64,000 nt of DNA. Source: an uncultured Pseudomonadota bacterium (GTDB lineage Bacteria; Myxococcota_A; Bradymonadia; Bradymonadales; Bradymonadaceae). Location of the stretch: positions 868,001 to 932,000 of the forward strand of contig CAJXPB010000001.1 in NCBI GenBank assembly GCA_913057905.1. Reading direction: 5' to 3'. Positions within the stretch are counted from its first letter, which is position 1, and every line of letters begins with the position of its first letter. This document shows, piece after piece, positions 35,920 through 45,731 of this stretch. The notes under the pieces were generated by a model, which saw only the letters and a program-made list of their open reading frames with translations, was not told where the DNA came from and made no database searches. The translations under genes and the position numbers were made by a program.

Positions 35920-36115
35920 TTTTGGCCGGATTGCTCCGGCGCGGAGCGGGACTCTATGGATCGCGGCATACGGTGTCAAGACCTGCGGGCCACATGGGGC
36001 GGCTATTGGAGCCACAGCGAGGGGTTGGACGCAGGCATCTTCGGACGGTTGAAGCCCCGGGAGCCGTGATCATTTTAGAGTTGGTCGTCACTTCCCCCAG
36101 ATTTGGAGGCACCTG

Positions 36116-36559
36116 ATGAGCGACAAGACCGCTGATGACAAGCTGAATACCCTTCTGGCCGACTACATGGTCTTTTACCAGAAGCTGAGAAACTATCACT
36201 GGAATGTGAAGGGCAGTGAATTCTTCAAGCTGCACGAGAAGTTCGAAGAGGCCTACAACGAAGCCGCCGACTTTGCCGACGACATCGCCGAGCGCATTCT
36301 CGCTCGCGGATCCCGGCCGGCTTCGACGATGGCCGAGTTCATCAACACGGCCACGCTGGACGAAGACAGGAGTGTGCCGACCGCCGAGGAGATGGTCGCC
36401 AATCTGGTCAGTGACATCGAGACGCTCAACGGGCGTACCTCTTCGTTGATCCCCGAGATCGAGGAGACGGGCGACCGCGCCACGGCCAATCTATTGGACG
36501 ACATTATCGACGCTCAGGACGAACGACTCTGGATGTTCCGTACCTTCCTGGCTGAATAG
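36116..36559 (+). CDS. dps: Dps-family ferritin-like DNA-protecting protein
   Basis: 147-aa ferritin-like protein that oxidises and stores iron and can protect DNA. The ferroxidase-site pattern is visible: KLRNYHWNVKGSEFFKLHEKF (His and downstream Asp/Glu), AADFADDIAERILARGSRP, and a C-terminal helix LLDDIIDAQDERLWMFRTFL. The N-terminal tail is short and not Lys-rich, so DNA binding may be weak. GGAGG precedes ATG 36116. It is a single gene downstream of the tRNA. Confidence 0.92.
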   Translation: MSDKTADDKLNTLLADYMVFYQKLRNYHWNVKGSEFFKLHEKFEEAYNEAADFADDIAERILARGSRPASTMAEFINTATLDEDRSVPTAEEMVANLVSDIETLNGRTSSLIPEIEETGDRATANLLDDIIDAQDERLWMFRTFLAE

Positions 36560-36659
36560 AGAGACTCGAGATCACGGTCGGGCTCGCTGTAGCTGCGAGA
36601 TGTCGATCGCCTTTCGCGCCCGGCCGGCGGATGCCCGGTCCAGGCTGGCCGGGCACACA

Positions 36660-36775
36660 ACCCATGGATGCGTCCATCGCTGGGCGCCGCCCTCTCGTTG
36701 CCCCCATGTCGAAGCGGGGGACGCGGCGCCACGACGCGAACCGTCTCCTCCTGTGCGATGGATGCGTCCATGGGT
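36660..36775. repeat. 116-bp nested inverted-repeat element, possible terminator or structured RNA
   Basis: The outer arms ACCCATGGATGCGTCCATCGC (36660) and GCGATGGATGCGTCCATGGGT (36755-36775) are inverted copies with two mismatches. Inside lie GGCGCCGC and GCGGCGCC, and innermost CCCCC and GGGGG. On the plus strand the element is followed by TCTTTTTT. A separate hairpin, TGCCCGG with CCGGGCA, lies just upstream (36632-36656). It fills the gap between dps and the CBS gene, which is otherwise without coding sequence. A strong dps terminator, a small structured RNA or a short mobile repeat are all possible. Confidence 0.55.
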
Positions 36776-36876
36776 CTTTTTTCGAAGCGGGGTTCCCAAC
36801 CACAACGGGCGTGTCTACACTATTGGTCGAGTGGGGACATCTCGCAGCGTCGACCCGACACACAGCGGTGATTGCC

Positions 36877-37320
36877 ATGGAGACCAGGGTCTCTGAAGTC
36901 CTCGACAGAAAGGGCTGGACGGTCCATTCGATCGGACCGCGTCAGACCGTCTACGAGGCGATCGAAACGATGGAAAACCTCGAGATCGGCGCGCTCGTCG
37001 TCGTCGATGACGAAGAACTCGCCGGGATCATTACCGAGCGGGATTATCTAAAAAAGATTGCACTCGAGGGACGGAGTTCATCGGAGACCGAGGTCGGCAC
37101 GATCATGACCGACGAGGTCGTCGCGGTCGGACCAAACAACACCGTTCGTCAGTGCATGACCCTGATGAGCGAGATTCGTGCCCGTCACCTTCCCGTGCTG
37201 GTCGACGGGGACCTCAGGGGTCTGATCTCGATCGGGGACTGCGTACGTCAACTGACGCTCGACCAAGAGTTCGAGATCCAGAAGCTCAAAGAGTTCATTC
37301 GGTCGAAGTATCCGGCATGA
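36877..37320 (+). CDS. Tandem CBS-domain protein
   Basis: 147 aa made of two CBS domains: VSEVLDRKGWTVHSIGP, IGALVVVDDEELAGIITERD, VGTIMTDEVVAVGPNNTVRQ and RHLPVLVDGDLRGLISIGDC. CBS pairs bind adenine nucleotides and usually act as energy sensors. ATG 36877 is preferred because the family starts at METRVSEVL; frame is open further upstream through the repeat element but that part is low-complexity. The ribosome site is weak. Confidence 0.9.
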   Translation: METRVSEVLDRKGWTVHSIGPRQTVYEAIETMENLEIGALVVVDDEELAGIITERDYLKKIALEGRSSSETEVGTIMTDEVVAVGPNNTVRQCMTLMSEIRARHLPVLVDGDLRGLISIGDCVRQLTLDQEFEIQKLKEFIRSKYPA

Positions 37321-37398
37321 CGGGTTGAGAATCGAGCCGTTGCTCGATAGACCGGACGTGGATACCGTTGGCATTGACCCTTACCGCAGGAGTACGCC

Positions 37399-37641
37399 AT
37401 TACAGTCGAAGCCCACGACTCCCGACGCATCTACTCGGAACTGAATGCGCCCGAACAGGCGATCATCCGCCATGCGCTTCCCAGAAAAAAGATCGACCGG
37501 GATGACATCGTCGAGATCCTGACCGAAGAATTCAGCGAAAAGGCCGTACAGGACGCCTTCACTGCGCTCAAACAAGAAGATCGACTCTTTCGGAAGGGAA
37601 ACAATTCAGAATACGTGATGATCCGACGGGACCTGTTTTGA
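37399..37641 (+). CDS. Small charged protein, apparently starting at ATT
   Basis: An 80-residue frame with clear coding character (VEAHDSRRIYSELNAPEQAI, DDIVEILTEEFSEKAVQDAF, TALKQEDRLFRKGNNSEYVM) ends at TGA 37639-37641. No ATG, GTG or TTG occurs between the upstream in-frame stop (37375) and residue 70. The only well-placed site is AGGAG at 37388-37392, six bases before ATT at 37399. ATT starts are known for infC and pcnB. The fold looks helical and winged-helix-like (A-V-x-D-A-F-x-x-L-x-x-x-D-R-L-F). It follows the CBS gene by 78 bp and converges with the large kinase. Function unknown. Confidence 0.7.
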   Translation: MTVEAHDSRRIYSELNAPEQAIIRHALPRKKIDRDDIVEILTEEFSEKAVQDAFTALKQEDRLFRKGNNSEYVMIRRDLF

Positions 37642-37659
37642 TCTTCGGGTCGACCGCCG

Positions 37660-40600
37660 TCAGGCCGACTCCTCGAGTGAGTCGGCCCGGCCGGCGAGCC
37701 GCTGGGCCGCCTCGGTGTCACCCATCGACTCGGCATGCGTGGCTGCAAATCTGAATCCTCGCCGCGCCCGGTCCGTTTCACCGTTGGACTCCGCGATCGT
37801 CGCGGCCCGCTCGGCCAACCAGGGAAGGTCCGCATGGACCAAGCCGGTCTCCGAGACCACGTCGCAACAATGCTGAAACCGCCTATCCCAACTCTCCCAG
37901 TCCTCCTGAGCGGCGGCGCAGCAAGCGAGCCCCATCAGCAACGGCGGCGCGTGGACGCCCTCCGGGTCGAACGAATTCTCCAGCAGTAGCAACACGGACC
38001 GGGCAGCGTCGTATTGCCCTTCGGCGATCTCGACCAGCGAGAGGTTCAGGTTCGCCACGTGTTGATTGCCGGGAACCCGAAAGAGTTGCTCGGCCTCCTG
38101 ATAGGCTCGCCGAGCTTCGTCCCAGTTGTCTGCGAAGCGGGCGATCTCTCCGAGTCTGTTCCAGCATTTTGCCGCCACACGTCGATTCCCGACCTTCTGC
38201 GCGAGCCGTCGGCTGATCTCAAACGCGCGACGGGCCTCTTCCTGACGGCCCTGCGTAATCCAGTTGTATCCGATATCGCAGGTGATGAGTGCGCGCATCG
38301 AATCGTCGCCGACCTCGTCGAAATACTCCATCGCCTCGACGTAAGCCGTCTCTGCGTCGGCGCTCTCGCCGCGCATCTGGTGGATACGGCCCTTGATATA
38401 CCGGGCTCGAGCCAGACCACACCGGTCTTCCCGCTGTCGATACAGTTCGATGGCTCTCTCGATGTCCTCCAGAGCCGCCTTCAAGTCAGTCGACTCGCGA
38501 CGCAGCGCAGCTCGCAGCCGCAATGCGTCGGCCAACTCGCCGAGGTGACGGTTGGCGCGAGCCGTCTCGATGGCGCGGGTCGCCCACTTTCGAGCATCTC
38601 TGTCCCCTCCGGTGGCCGTCAGTAGCTCTCCGTGAGCGATCCAGTTTTGCACCCGATAGCGACTTTGATCCTCGAGATCGAGCCGCTCGAGCAGGTGTTC
38701 TCTGCGCTCCAGCAGCGACGCAGAGCGTTCGTACGACCCGGCCTGACGAGCCCGCTGCACTCCATCGAGCAGATGGGGCAAGGCCTCGGTCCCCTTCCCG
38801 GCCGCTTCGAAGTGTCCGGCCAGACGGATCGGATAGCCGGCGTCACGATGGTCCATCAGGTCCTCGATGACCTCGATGCAACGGAGATGGCAGTCCATCC
38901 AGCGTGCGGATTCCCGCGATCGGCGCTCCAGACATTCACGTAGCAGGGTGTGGCGAAATCGCCACCCGCCGTTGGACCGTTCTGCAAGCCCGGTCAAGAC
39001 CAGTTTTTCCAGAAGTTCCTCGGAGCGCTCCAGACCGACCGCCTCGCAGATCGCGTCCCATTCATCCTCGGAGAGTGCCCGTCCCATCGCCGCCGCGGTC
39101 TCCAGGCATGTGGCGACTGAACATTGCAGATCGGCTTCGAGCGACTCGAACAACCGATCGATGCGTCGGTTCCACATCTGGATCGTGTCGCCGGGAACGT
39201 CGAGTACAGCTCCGTCGCCGGACCGAAAGCCCCGTGGTCCGAGCTCCAACTCGCCGCGCTGGACCCAGTCCTCGACGAGTTGAACTGCAAACATCGGATT
39301 GCCTTCGGTCCGTCGGACCACTTCGTCCGCGACATCGGGATCGAGGCCGAGAACCTCGCGCGTCAGGTCCTGCTGGGCGCCATCGGAGAGGGGGCCGACT
39401 GTCATGTGCGTGACCGCCGGAGATTCACTCAACTGCTCGAGTGAGTGACGGGCTTCGAGGTCTCGGTCGAGGTGTTTCGGACGGGTCAGCACCATCAGGA
39501 TCGGAGCCGAGCCGTACTCGTCGGAGCGTTCGAGCAGGAAGTTGACCAGTGAGAGGGTCTCGTCGCCGTAGTGTGAGTCATGCATCGACATCAGCAGAGG
39601 GCGACGCTGGGAGAGCCGCCCGAGAAGGCGAGCCAGTGCACGATTTCGCTCTGCGGGGTTCTGGAACCCCTTCTTGGCGAGGGCCTGTTCGCCCTCGCCC
39701 AGCGGCCCCGACACCATCAGGTCCGCGATGCCGATGATGTCGTGGTGGGCGTTGGAACCGGTCAGGCCGAGTTGCTCATAGAGGGTTTCCATCCGGCGAA
39801 TGACCTCGATCGGTTCCATGCCGACGCATCGAAAAAAGCGAGCCAACATGCCCCCCAGTTCATGGCCGGGACTCTCTCGGCGATCATGACGGGCCTCCAT
39901 CACCGATACAGCCCCCGTCTCGTGGCCGCGGCGCGCAAGCCAGTCGGCCAGCCGACTCTTGCCGTATCCGGTATCTCCCGAGAGTACGACCGCCCTGGGC
40001 CTGTCCTCGGCGAAACAGCGTCGGAGTTCATCCCACAGGACATCTCGTTCTTCGATGCGATCCACCAGCGGAATCCGTCGGAGTCCGAATATTCCCAGTC
40101 CAGCCCCCTGGAGGGTCGGGCGCTTACGGTGACGCTCCGGGCGCCGCCACGAGGCGGGGATGTCGACTTGTTCGGTTACGCTCGACACATCGGCGAGTTC
40201 ACCGGTATCGCCCTCGGCGAAGGGATCATCGGGGACCTCGGCTTCTACGTTTGATTGCGAGGTCAGAGTCGACGCCTCCGACAGCGAGCCGGGGGGCTGG
40301 CTGGCGACAGAGTCGTGTTCCCAGATCGTCGTGGCGCGGTCGAATCCTTCGGTGGCATCGAGGGTCCCGAGATCAAGCAGGGCCCGGGCTGCATCCGCGG
40401 CCCGACGATATCGAGCCTGGGGATCCTTGCGCAGAAGCCGCTCCAACCACATTTGCGCACCGTCTGGTATCTCGACATCGGCGGGCAGAGTCGGAATCGG
40501 GTCTTCCAGGTGAGCGCTGAACACGGCTTCCATATCGTCCTCATCGAAGGGCGGGGCCCCCGTGAGAACGCGCCAGGCGAGACACCCCACGGCATACAGG

Positions 40601-41229
40601 TCGGTCCAAGGCCCCTGGTCTCTCCGTCGGCCGAGGACCTGTTCGGGCGCCATATACTTGGGAGTACCCGCCACCCGATCCTCCAGATCCTCGAGGTCGG
40701 CTTCCTGCTCGGGATCGACAATACGAGCGACCCCGAAGTCGACCAATTTCAGTCCGACGCCGACGTCGGGTCGATGGTAGACGAGGATATTCGAGGGCTT
40801 CAGATCTCGGTGAATCACCCCCATCGCATGCGCATGTGAGAGGGCATCGAGCAGCGCCAATACGAGCCAGCGGACCCGAGGCCAATTCCATGTGTCGACA
40901 CGACCGGAGAGCGCCACCCCCTGGATGTATTCCATCGCCATCCATGGGCTTCCCTGCGGCCAATCCCCCTCCGAAGCCTCGGCGACTTCGGGCGACACCT
41001 CTCCGAGGTCGAAGACCGTGGCGATCGCGGGGTGGTTTAGTTGTGCCATCGCTTCGACCTCCCGACGGAATCGGTTCTGGAAATGCGATTCCGTGGCGAG
41101 GTCACTGGTCATGACCTTGAGGGCAGCGGGTGTATCGGCGTGTCGATGTCGAGCTCGATAGACCCTTCCCATGGTTCCCCGGCCGATCGGCTCGACAATC
41201 TCAAACGGACCCACATGGAGACGCGACAT
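37660..41229 (-). CDS. Ser/Thr protein kinase with AAA ATPase and TPR domains
   Basis: 1189 aa. Kinase domain at about 8-285: glycine loop IGRGTMGRVY, Lys38, catalytic VIHRDLKPSNIL (140-149), DFG at 164-166, GTPKYMAPEQ. An acidic linker follows to about 360. The AAA ATPase (AAA_16 type) starts near 385 with RIEERDVLWDELRRCF and Walker A GDTGYGKS (418-425). The C-terminal half is TPR-like helical repeats (ADALRLRAALRRESTDLKAA; RALITCDIGYNWITQGRQEE). This resembles signalling kinases of myxobacterial type whose ATPase-TPR part relays to regulators. Ligand and targets are unknown. It lies 79 bp downstream of the glycerate kinase gene. Confidence 0.9.
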   Translation of the reverse strand: MSRLHVGPFEIVEPIGRGTMGRVYRARHRHADTPAALKVMTSDLATESHFQNRFRREVEAMAQLNHPAIATVFDLGEVSPEVAEASEGDWPQGSPWMAMEYIQGVALSGRVDTWNWPRVRWLVLALLDALSHAHAMGVIHRDLKPSNILVYHRPDVGVGLKLVDFGVARIVDPEQEADLEDLEDRVAGTPKYMAPEQVLGRRRDQGPWTDLYAVGCLAWRVLTGAPPFDEDDMEAVFSAHLEDPIPTLPADVEIPDGAQMWLERLLRKDPQARYRRAADAARALLDLGTLDATEGFDRATTIWEHDSVASQPPGSLSEASTLTSQSNVEAEVPDDPFAEGDTGELADVSSVTEQVDIPASWRRPERHRKRPTLQGAGLGIFGLRRIPLVDRIEERDVLWDELRRCFAEDRPRAVVLSGDTGYGKSRLADWLARRGHETGAVSVMEARHDRRESPGHELGGMLARFFRCVGMEPIEVIRRMETLYEQLGLTGSNAHHDIIGIADLMVSGPLGEGEQALAKKGFQNPAERNRALARLLGRLSQRRPLLMSMHDSHYGDETLSLVNFLLERSDEYGSAPILMVLTRPKHLDRDLEARHSLEQLSESPAVTHMTVGPLSDGAQQDLTREVLGLDPDVADEVVRRTEGNPMFAVQLVEDWVQRGELELGPRGFRSGDGAVLDVPGDTIQMWNRRIDRLFESLEADLQCSVATCLETAAAMGRALSEDEWDAICEAVGLERSEELLEKLVLTGLAERSNGGWRFRHTLLRECLERRSRESARWMDCHLRCIEVIEDLMDHRDAGYPIRLAGHFEAAGKGTEALPHLLDGVQRARQAGSYERSASLLERREHLLERLDLEDQSRYRVQNWIAHGELLTATGGDRDARKWATRAIETARANRHLGELADALRLRAALRRESTDLKAALEDIERAIELYRQREDRCGLARARYIKGRIHQMRGESADAETAYVEAMEYFDEVGDDSMRALITCDIGYNWITQGRQEEARRAFEISRRLAQKVGNRRVAAKCWNRLGEIARFADNWDEARRAYQEAEQLFRVPGNQHVANLNLSLVEIAEGQYDAARSVLLLLENSFDPEGVHAPPLLMGLACCAAAQEDWESWDRRFQHCCDVVSETGLVHADLPWLAERAATIAESNGETDRARRGFRFAATHAESMGDTEAAQRLAGRADSLEESA

Positions 41230-41308
41230 ATTCGGTTTTCCTCGGAGAGAAACGTTGGCTCCATGTTATAGAGCGGGTCGACACGGTGCAATATACCGAA
41301 GTCGACGC

Positions 41309-42658
41309 CTACACGGGGACCACGTACGAGCATACCAGGTCATTGACGTTGGTGCCGGTCGGGCCCACACAGATCAGGTCTCCGGCCTGCTTGAGCGGAT
41401 CGTATGAAGCATGAGCTTCGAGGCGCTCTGAGGGATCGAGACCAGCGCTGCGGATTCTGCCGGCCGTCCGCCGGTCGACGATGCCTCCCGCCGCGCCGTA
41501 TCGGTCGCCGGAGGGACCATCGGTTCCGTCCGTCGCGAGAATCCCGACGCAGGCTTCAAAGTGAGGGGCCGACTCCTCCAATTCGAGCGCAGCAGCGAGG
41601 GCAAATTCCTGGCACCGGCCTCCGAGACCCCGACCGTCGACGTTCACTTCGGTCTCGCCAGCTCCGAGCACCCAAAACGCATCCGACCGGTCCTGTGCCA
41701 GCGCCGACAGATGGGAGACCCATCGACGCGCCGCCCGAGTTGCCTCGCCGGTCATCGGCTCCGAGACCACCTCAACCCGCCCGGTCACCCCCGATGTGGA
41801 GCCGATCCAGTCGCGCATGCCACCGAGCGCAGTCTCGGAGTCGGCAACGATATCGACCCTCGAATCCTGAAAGCACGCAGCCCCCGGCTTCGCGGTCTCG
41901 GGATACGCCCCTCGATTGCCGGCCAGAAGGCGCTCGCGGACCGAGGCCGGAAGTGTGTCTCGCAGGCCGAGATCGTCGACGACCGCCAGCGCGTCGGCGT
42001 AGGTGGTCGGGTCCGGGACCGTCGGTCCAGAGGCAACGACATCGAGATGATTTCCGACGACGTCGGATACGACCAACGTGGTGTGGGCGGCGGGATGAAT
42101 CGCGCGGGCGAGGCCACCACCTTTGAGTCGTGAGAGATGTTTGCGAACGGTATTGATCGATGCGATCGCCGCTCCCGACGAAATCAACAATCGATGGGTC
42201 GTCCGCAGATCTTCGAGCGTAATGCCCTCGGCCGGGGCCGGGAGTAGCGCCGACCCGCCTCCCGAGACCAGGCAGATGACGTGGTCGTCGGCCGAGGCCC
42301 CGTCGGCGAGGGACTCGATGGTTCGGGCGGCCTCCAGGCCACGCTCGTCGGGCTCCGGGTGGCCCGCCTCGCGGATATCAAAATCCGCGAGGCGAGGGGC
42401 ATACCCGTCTTTGGTGACAACACATCCCCGGCGTATCGAGACCTCCCCCGCCACGAGCCCCTGAAACATCATCCCCGCCGCCTTTCCGAACCCGACGACG
42501 ATCACGTCACCTCGGTCCGCGCGGGTCCAGTCCGGTGCCTGCGCGCCGACGATGTCGACCGAACCAGCGGCCCTCAGACCCGCGTCGAGGGCGGTCAGGA
42601 CGGAGTCGTGGTGGGGCTGATGTCGATTGGAATGCTCAAGTGTGTTGTCATTCAGCAT
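41309..42658 (-). CDS. Glycerate 2-kinase (DUF4147/MOFRL family)
   Basis: 449-aa enzyme of the GckA/TtuD family; it phosphorylates D-glycerate to 2-phosphoglycerate in the serine/glyoxylate routes. Motifs: DVIVVGFGKAAGMMFQGL, HVICLVSGGGSALLPAPAEG, INTVRKHLSRLKGGGLAR, VVSDVVGNHLDVVASGPTVP and the MOFRL end VGILATDGTDGPSGDRYGAA. ATG 42658 is used; the frame continues upstream but only as the antisense of the divergent acyltransferase gene. Older annotations call such proteins hydroxypyruvate reductase. Confidence 0.9.
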   Translation of the reverse strand: MLNDNTLEHSNRHQPHHDSVLTALDAGLRAAGSVDIVGAQAPDWTRADRGDVIVVGFGKAAGMMFQGLVAGEVSIRRGCVVTKDGYAPRLADFDIREAGHPEPDERGLEAARTIESLADGASADDHVICLVSGGGSALLPAPAEGITLEDLRTTHRLLISSGAAIASINTVRKHLSRLKGGGLARAIHPAAHTTLVVSDVVGNHLDVVASGPTVPDPTTYADALAVVDDLGLRDTLPASVRERLLAGNRGAYPETAKPGAACFQDSRVDIVADSETALGGMRDWIGSTSGVTGRVEVVSEPMTGEATRAARRWVSHLSALAQDRSDAFWVLGAGETEVNVDGRGLGGRCQEFALAAALELEESAPHFEACVGILATDGTDGPSGDRYGAAGGIVDRRTAGRIRSAGLDPSERLEAHASYDPLKQAGDLICVGPTGTNVNDLVCSYVVPV

Positions 42659-42742
42659 GGCATCGGATGATGGTACTTGATTGACCCCACACCCGTCGAT
42701 ACGGTTCGATGTTCCAAGGCAGTCCCGACCCAGGAGCCTACC

Positions 42743-43636
42743 ATGGCAAAACGGTGGCAGAAACTCGATAAATATTCGCCCTGGCGCAAGATATCGATGG
42801 GGTTGTGGACGCCCCCCGACGACCCGACCATCTACGGGAAGGAGACCGTCGATGTCTCGAATCTGATCCCGTACCTCGACGAAGTGTCGGAAGCCTCGGG
42901 CGTACGGGTGACGGTGCCGGCCTATACGGCCGCACTGATGGCGGATATCCTGAGGACACACCCCGACCTCAACGTCATGCCCATCGGCAACCATATCTGC
43001 CAGCGCGAGACGATCGACGTCTTCTGTCAGGTTGCGGTCTCGAGCGGCAGCGCAGGGAGTGCGGACTTGAGTGGGATCAAGTTGCGGGAAGCCGACGATC
43101 TCGATCTGGTCGAAGTCGCCACTCTCTTGCGCTCCAAGGCTGGCGACGTGCGCGACGGAAAAAACGTGGAGATGGAGGAGAGCAAACGGTTCGTGCACCT
43201 GATCCCAAACGCCCTGATGGGGGCGATGCTCAATTTTCTGGATTTTTTGACCTACTCGATTCCCTGGGATCTCGACGCCGTGGGTGTACGCAGCGACCCG
43301 TTCGGAAGTTGCATGGTCACCAGCGTCGGTCAGTTCGACATCAAACAGGGATTCGCGCCTTTGGTGCCCGGAAGTCACTGCCCACTGGTGGCCCTGCCCG
43401 GAAAGGTCTGGCGCAAACCGTTTGCGACCGAAGATGACGAAGTCGAGGTTCGCGACGCGTTGACGATGTCGTGCACCTTTGACCACCGGTGTTACGACGG
43501 CCTTCAGATCGGCTACATCGTCCGAGAGATGCGGTCTCGACTGATGTACCCCCGCAAACATTTCCCCGAACCGAGCCATTGGGCCGACGCATCCGAAGAG
43601 AGCGGCGATGCCGACGAGACGGTCGCCGCCGAATGA
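42743..43636 (+). CDS. Lipoyl-less 2-oxoacid dehydrogenase E2-type acyltransferase
   Basis: 297 aa consisting only of the trimeric acyltransferase fold shared by E2 enzymes and chloramphenicol acetyltransferase. The active-site motif is [19 protein letters not shown] (His-Arg-x-x-Asp-Gly). Other marks are [20 protein letters not shown] and [20 protein letters not shown]. There is no lipoyl or E1/E3-binding domain and no E1 or E3 gene nearby, so it probably uses a diffusible CoA ester rather than being part of a dehydrogenase complex. ATG 42743 has CAGGAG upstream. Substrate unknown. Confidence 0.82.
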   Translation: MAKRWQKLDKYSPWRKISMGLWTPPDDPTIYGKETVDVSNLIPYLDEVSEASGVRVTVPAYTAALMADILRTHPDLNVMPIGNHICQRETIDVFCQVAVSSGSAGSADLSGIKLREADDLDLVEVATLLRSKAGDVRDGKNVEMEESKRFVHLIPNALMGAMLNFLDFLTYSIPWDLDAVGVRSDPFGSCMVTSVGQFDIKQGFAPLVPGSHCPLVALPGKVWRKPFATEDDEVEVRDALTMSCTFDHRCYDGLQIGYIVREMRSRLMYPRKHFPEPSHWADASEESGDADETVAAE

Positions 43637-43724
43637 CTTTTTTCGGAATGGCGAAATCGCTACGGTTCGTTATCAGAGCTGGTCCACACTGCCTGAAGTC
43701 TCTCCGATACCCGACGGCCATGAC

Positions 43725-45725
43725 ATGAACCGCCACATCCTCTTCGGCCTCTTCGCCGCCGCGCTGTTGGTGTCCGCCTGCTCGTCGGACGGCGTCCCCT
43801 CCGATGCCGGCCCCGCCGATGTGCAGGACGCAGCCTCGGATACGTCGACCGAGGACACCCGCATCTGTGAGCCGGGTGCGACCCGGTGCGATGGCGCCGC
43901 GACCAAAGAGACGTGTGCCGAAGACGGTACGGAGTGGACGCGACAGCTCTGCCAGGGCCAGACCCGCTGCGACCCGCCGACCGGCACCTGCCAGGAGCCG
44001 ACCTGCAGCCCCGGAGAATTCCGCGGATGCACCGACGATGGGCTGCAGAATGTGTGCAACTCGGCGGGGACCCGAGTCATCGAACAGCCCTGCCCGACCG
44101 ACGGTCAGTGTACCGACGGATCGTGCCCCGATCCCGAGTGTACCCCGCCCGCCACACGATGCATCGGCACCGAGACCGTCCAGTCGTGTACGTCTGCCGG
44201 GACCTGGGCCGACAGCGAGACCTGTGGTCGGGGCCGCGAATGCTTCAACGGCGTGTGCGAACCCCTCTGTGAGCTTTCAAAAAAGATCTCCAGCTACATG
44301 GGGTGTGAGTACTGGTCCGCGGATCTGGACAACTACGATGACGCCCTCAGCCAACCGCATGCCATCGTCGTCAGCAACCCCGACGAAGAACTGGTCGCCA
44401 ACATCGACATCACACTCGGCTTTTCCAATCAACAGCTTTTGAAGGGGCCGGCGGGCGAAGAGTACGACCTGTCGATCGAACCGGGACAGACGGCGATCTA
44501 CTCGATCCCCACGGGCTACGACCACTCCGGCACCCGCGTGCTGACCGACAAGGCCATTCGACTCGTCAGCGACGTGCCGGTCATCGCCTACCAGTTCAAC
44601 CCGCTCAACAACGTCGATGTCTACTCCAATGACGGCACCCTGCTGATTCCGACCAACACCGTCGGCACCGATTACTGGGGCTTGAGCTGGACCTACCGCG
44701 AGGGTCCAAGGCTTCGCGGTTTTCTGACCGTCGTCAATTCGTCGAACAACCCCAATACGGTCGACGTAACGCCGTCGGCCGAAGTCGTCCGCGGGCCGGA
44801 CATCCCGACTATCGCCCCTGGAGAGACGCGCAGCTTCAATCTTCGCCCGGGCGAGTCACTGAACCTGGAGACTTCGGGCGCGGAGACCGACGCGGCCGAG
44901 CAAGACGGATGTCTGGCCCCCTCGCAGGGTGCACCGGAGAACCCGACACCCTGTCCCGACCTGACGGGCACCCACATCACCTCCGAGTTTCCCGTCACCG
45001 TCTTCGGGGGCCACCAGTGCGCCAACGTCGTCCCCGGCGTCGACCGATGTGACCACATCGAGTCGATCCTGCTGCCGACGTCGAGCTGGGGCACCGACTA
45101 TATCGGCTCCAAGTTCGAGCCGCGGGCCACCGGCTCTCTCAAGGAACCGGACATCTGGAGGGTGATCGCCTCGAAGGATGGGACCCAGATCATGACCGAC
45201 CCGCCCATCGCCGGAATCCATCAGACGACCCTCGACGCCGGCGAATGGCGTCAATTTGAGGCAGTCGGCGATCACCGAAACTTCCGACTCCAGTCGACGG
45301 CTCCCGTTCAACTTGCGCAATATATGGTGGGCGCAAACTGGACCGGGATTCCCAGAATCTGCAACGACCGAACCGGAGAGACCGGGATCGGCGACCCCGC
45401 CATGAGCGTCGCCGTGCCGGTCGATCAGTTCCGCGAAGAATACATCCTGTTGACACCGCGAGACTACAATCAGGGCAACTACATCAACCTGATGGTGCCC
45501 ATCGGCAACGACGTGAAGGTCGATGGCCGGACCGTCCCCGACGACGCCTGGAAAGTCATCGGCGATCGAAACGAGTACGAAGTAGCGCAGGTGGAAGTGC
45601 AACCGGGAGTGCACACCCTCACCGCCGACGTGCCCTTCGGCGCGGTCAGCTACGGATACGACTGCCACGTCTCGTACGCCTTCCCCGGCGGGATGGACCT
45701 CGAGACGCTGGTCGAAGAGTTGTAA
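43725..45725 (+). CDS. IgGFc-binding-like Cys-rich lipoprotein
   Basis: 666 aa. Lipobox LLVSAC near residue 19, then about 170 residues of Cys-rich repeats ([59 protein letters not shown]). These are tandem modules of roughly 45 residues with four cysteines. The remainder resembles the IgGFc-binding N-terminal domain found in myxobacterial surface proteins: [40 protein letters not shown] and [15 protein letters not shown]. It is likely surface-exposed and adhesive. ATG 43725 lacks a strong ribosome site but starts the signal peptide. It converges with the DUF6178 gene. Confidence 0.78.
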   Translation: MNRHILFGLFAAALLVSACSSDGVPSDAGPADVQDAASDTSTEDTRICEPGATRCDGAATKETCAEDGTEWTRQLCQGQTRCDPPTGTCQEPTCSPGEFRGCTDDGLQNVCNSAGTRVIEQPCPTDGQCTDGSCPDPECTPPATRCIGTETVQSCTSAGTWADSETCGRGRECFNGVCEPLCELSKKISSYMGCEYWSADLDNYDDALSQPHAIVVSNPDEELVANIDITLGFSNQQLLKGPAGEEYDLSIEPGQTAIYSIPTGYDHSGTRVLTDKAIRLVSDVPVIAYQFNPLNNVDVYSNDGTLLIPTNTVGTDYWGLSWTYREGPRLRGFLTVVNSSNNPNTVDVTPSAEVVRGPDIPTIAPGETRSFNLRPGESLNLETSGAETDAAEQDGCLAPSQGAPENPTPCPDLTGTHITSEFPVTVFGGHQCANVVPGVDRCDHIESILLPTSSWGTDYIGSKFEPRATGSLKEPDIWRVIASKDGTQIMTDPPIAGIHQTTLDAGEWRQFEAVGDHRNFRLQSTAPVQLAQYMVGANWTGIPRICNDRTGETGIGDPAMSVAVPVDQFREEYILLTPRDYNQGNYINLMVPIGNDVKVDGRTVPDDAWKVIGDRNEYEVAQVEVQPGVHTLTADVPFGAVSYGYDCHVSYAFPGGMDLETLVEEL

Positions 45726-45731
45726 GCCCCG

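Larger units (their letters stand above)
35366..36115. other. 750-bp non-protein-coding region with repeats and a tRNA
   Basis: No protein gene is supported here; open frames are shadows of the repeats and the tRNA. It contains a tandem 106-bp duplication (35479-35690), an 8-bp stem hairpin (GGCTCGCG at 35700-35707 with CGCGAGCC at 35719-35726) and tRNA-Pro (35846-35919). From 35920 to 36115 nothing is recognised except the dps ribosome site. Confidence 0.7.

Noticed and set aside
42659..43579. N-terminal extension of the glycerate kinase frame
   Set aside because: The extension lies opposite the acyltransferase gene, has no family similarity, and the kinase family starts at ATG 42658.
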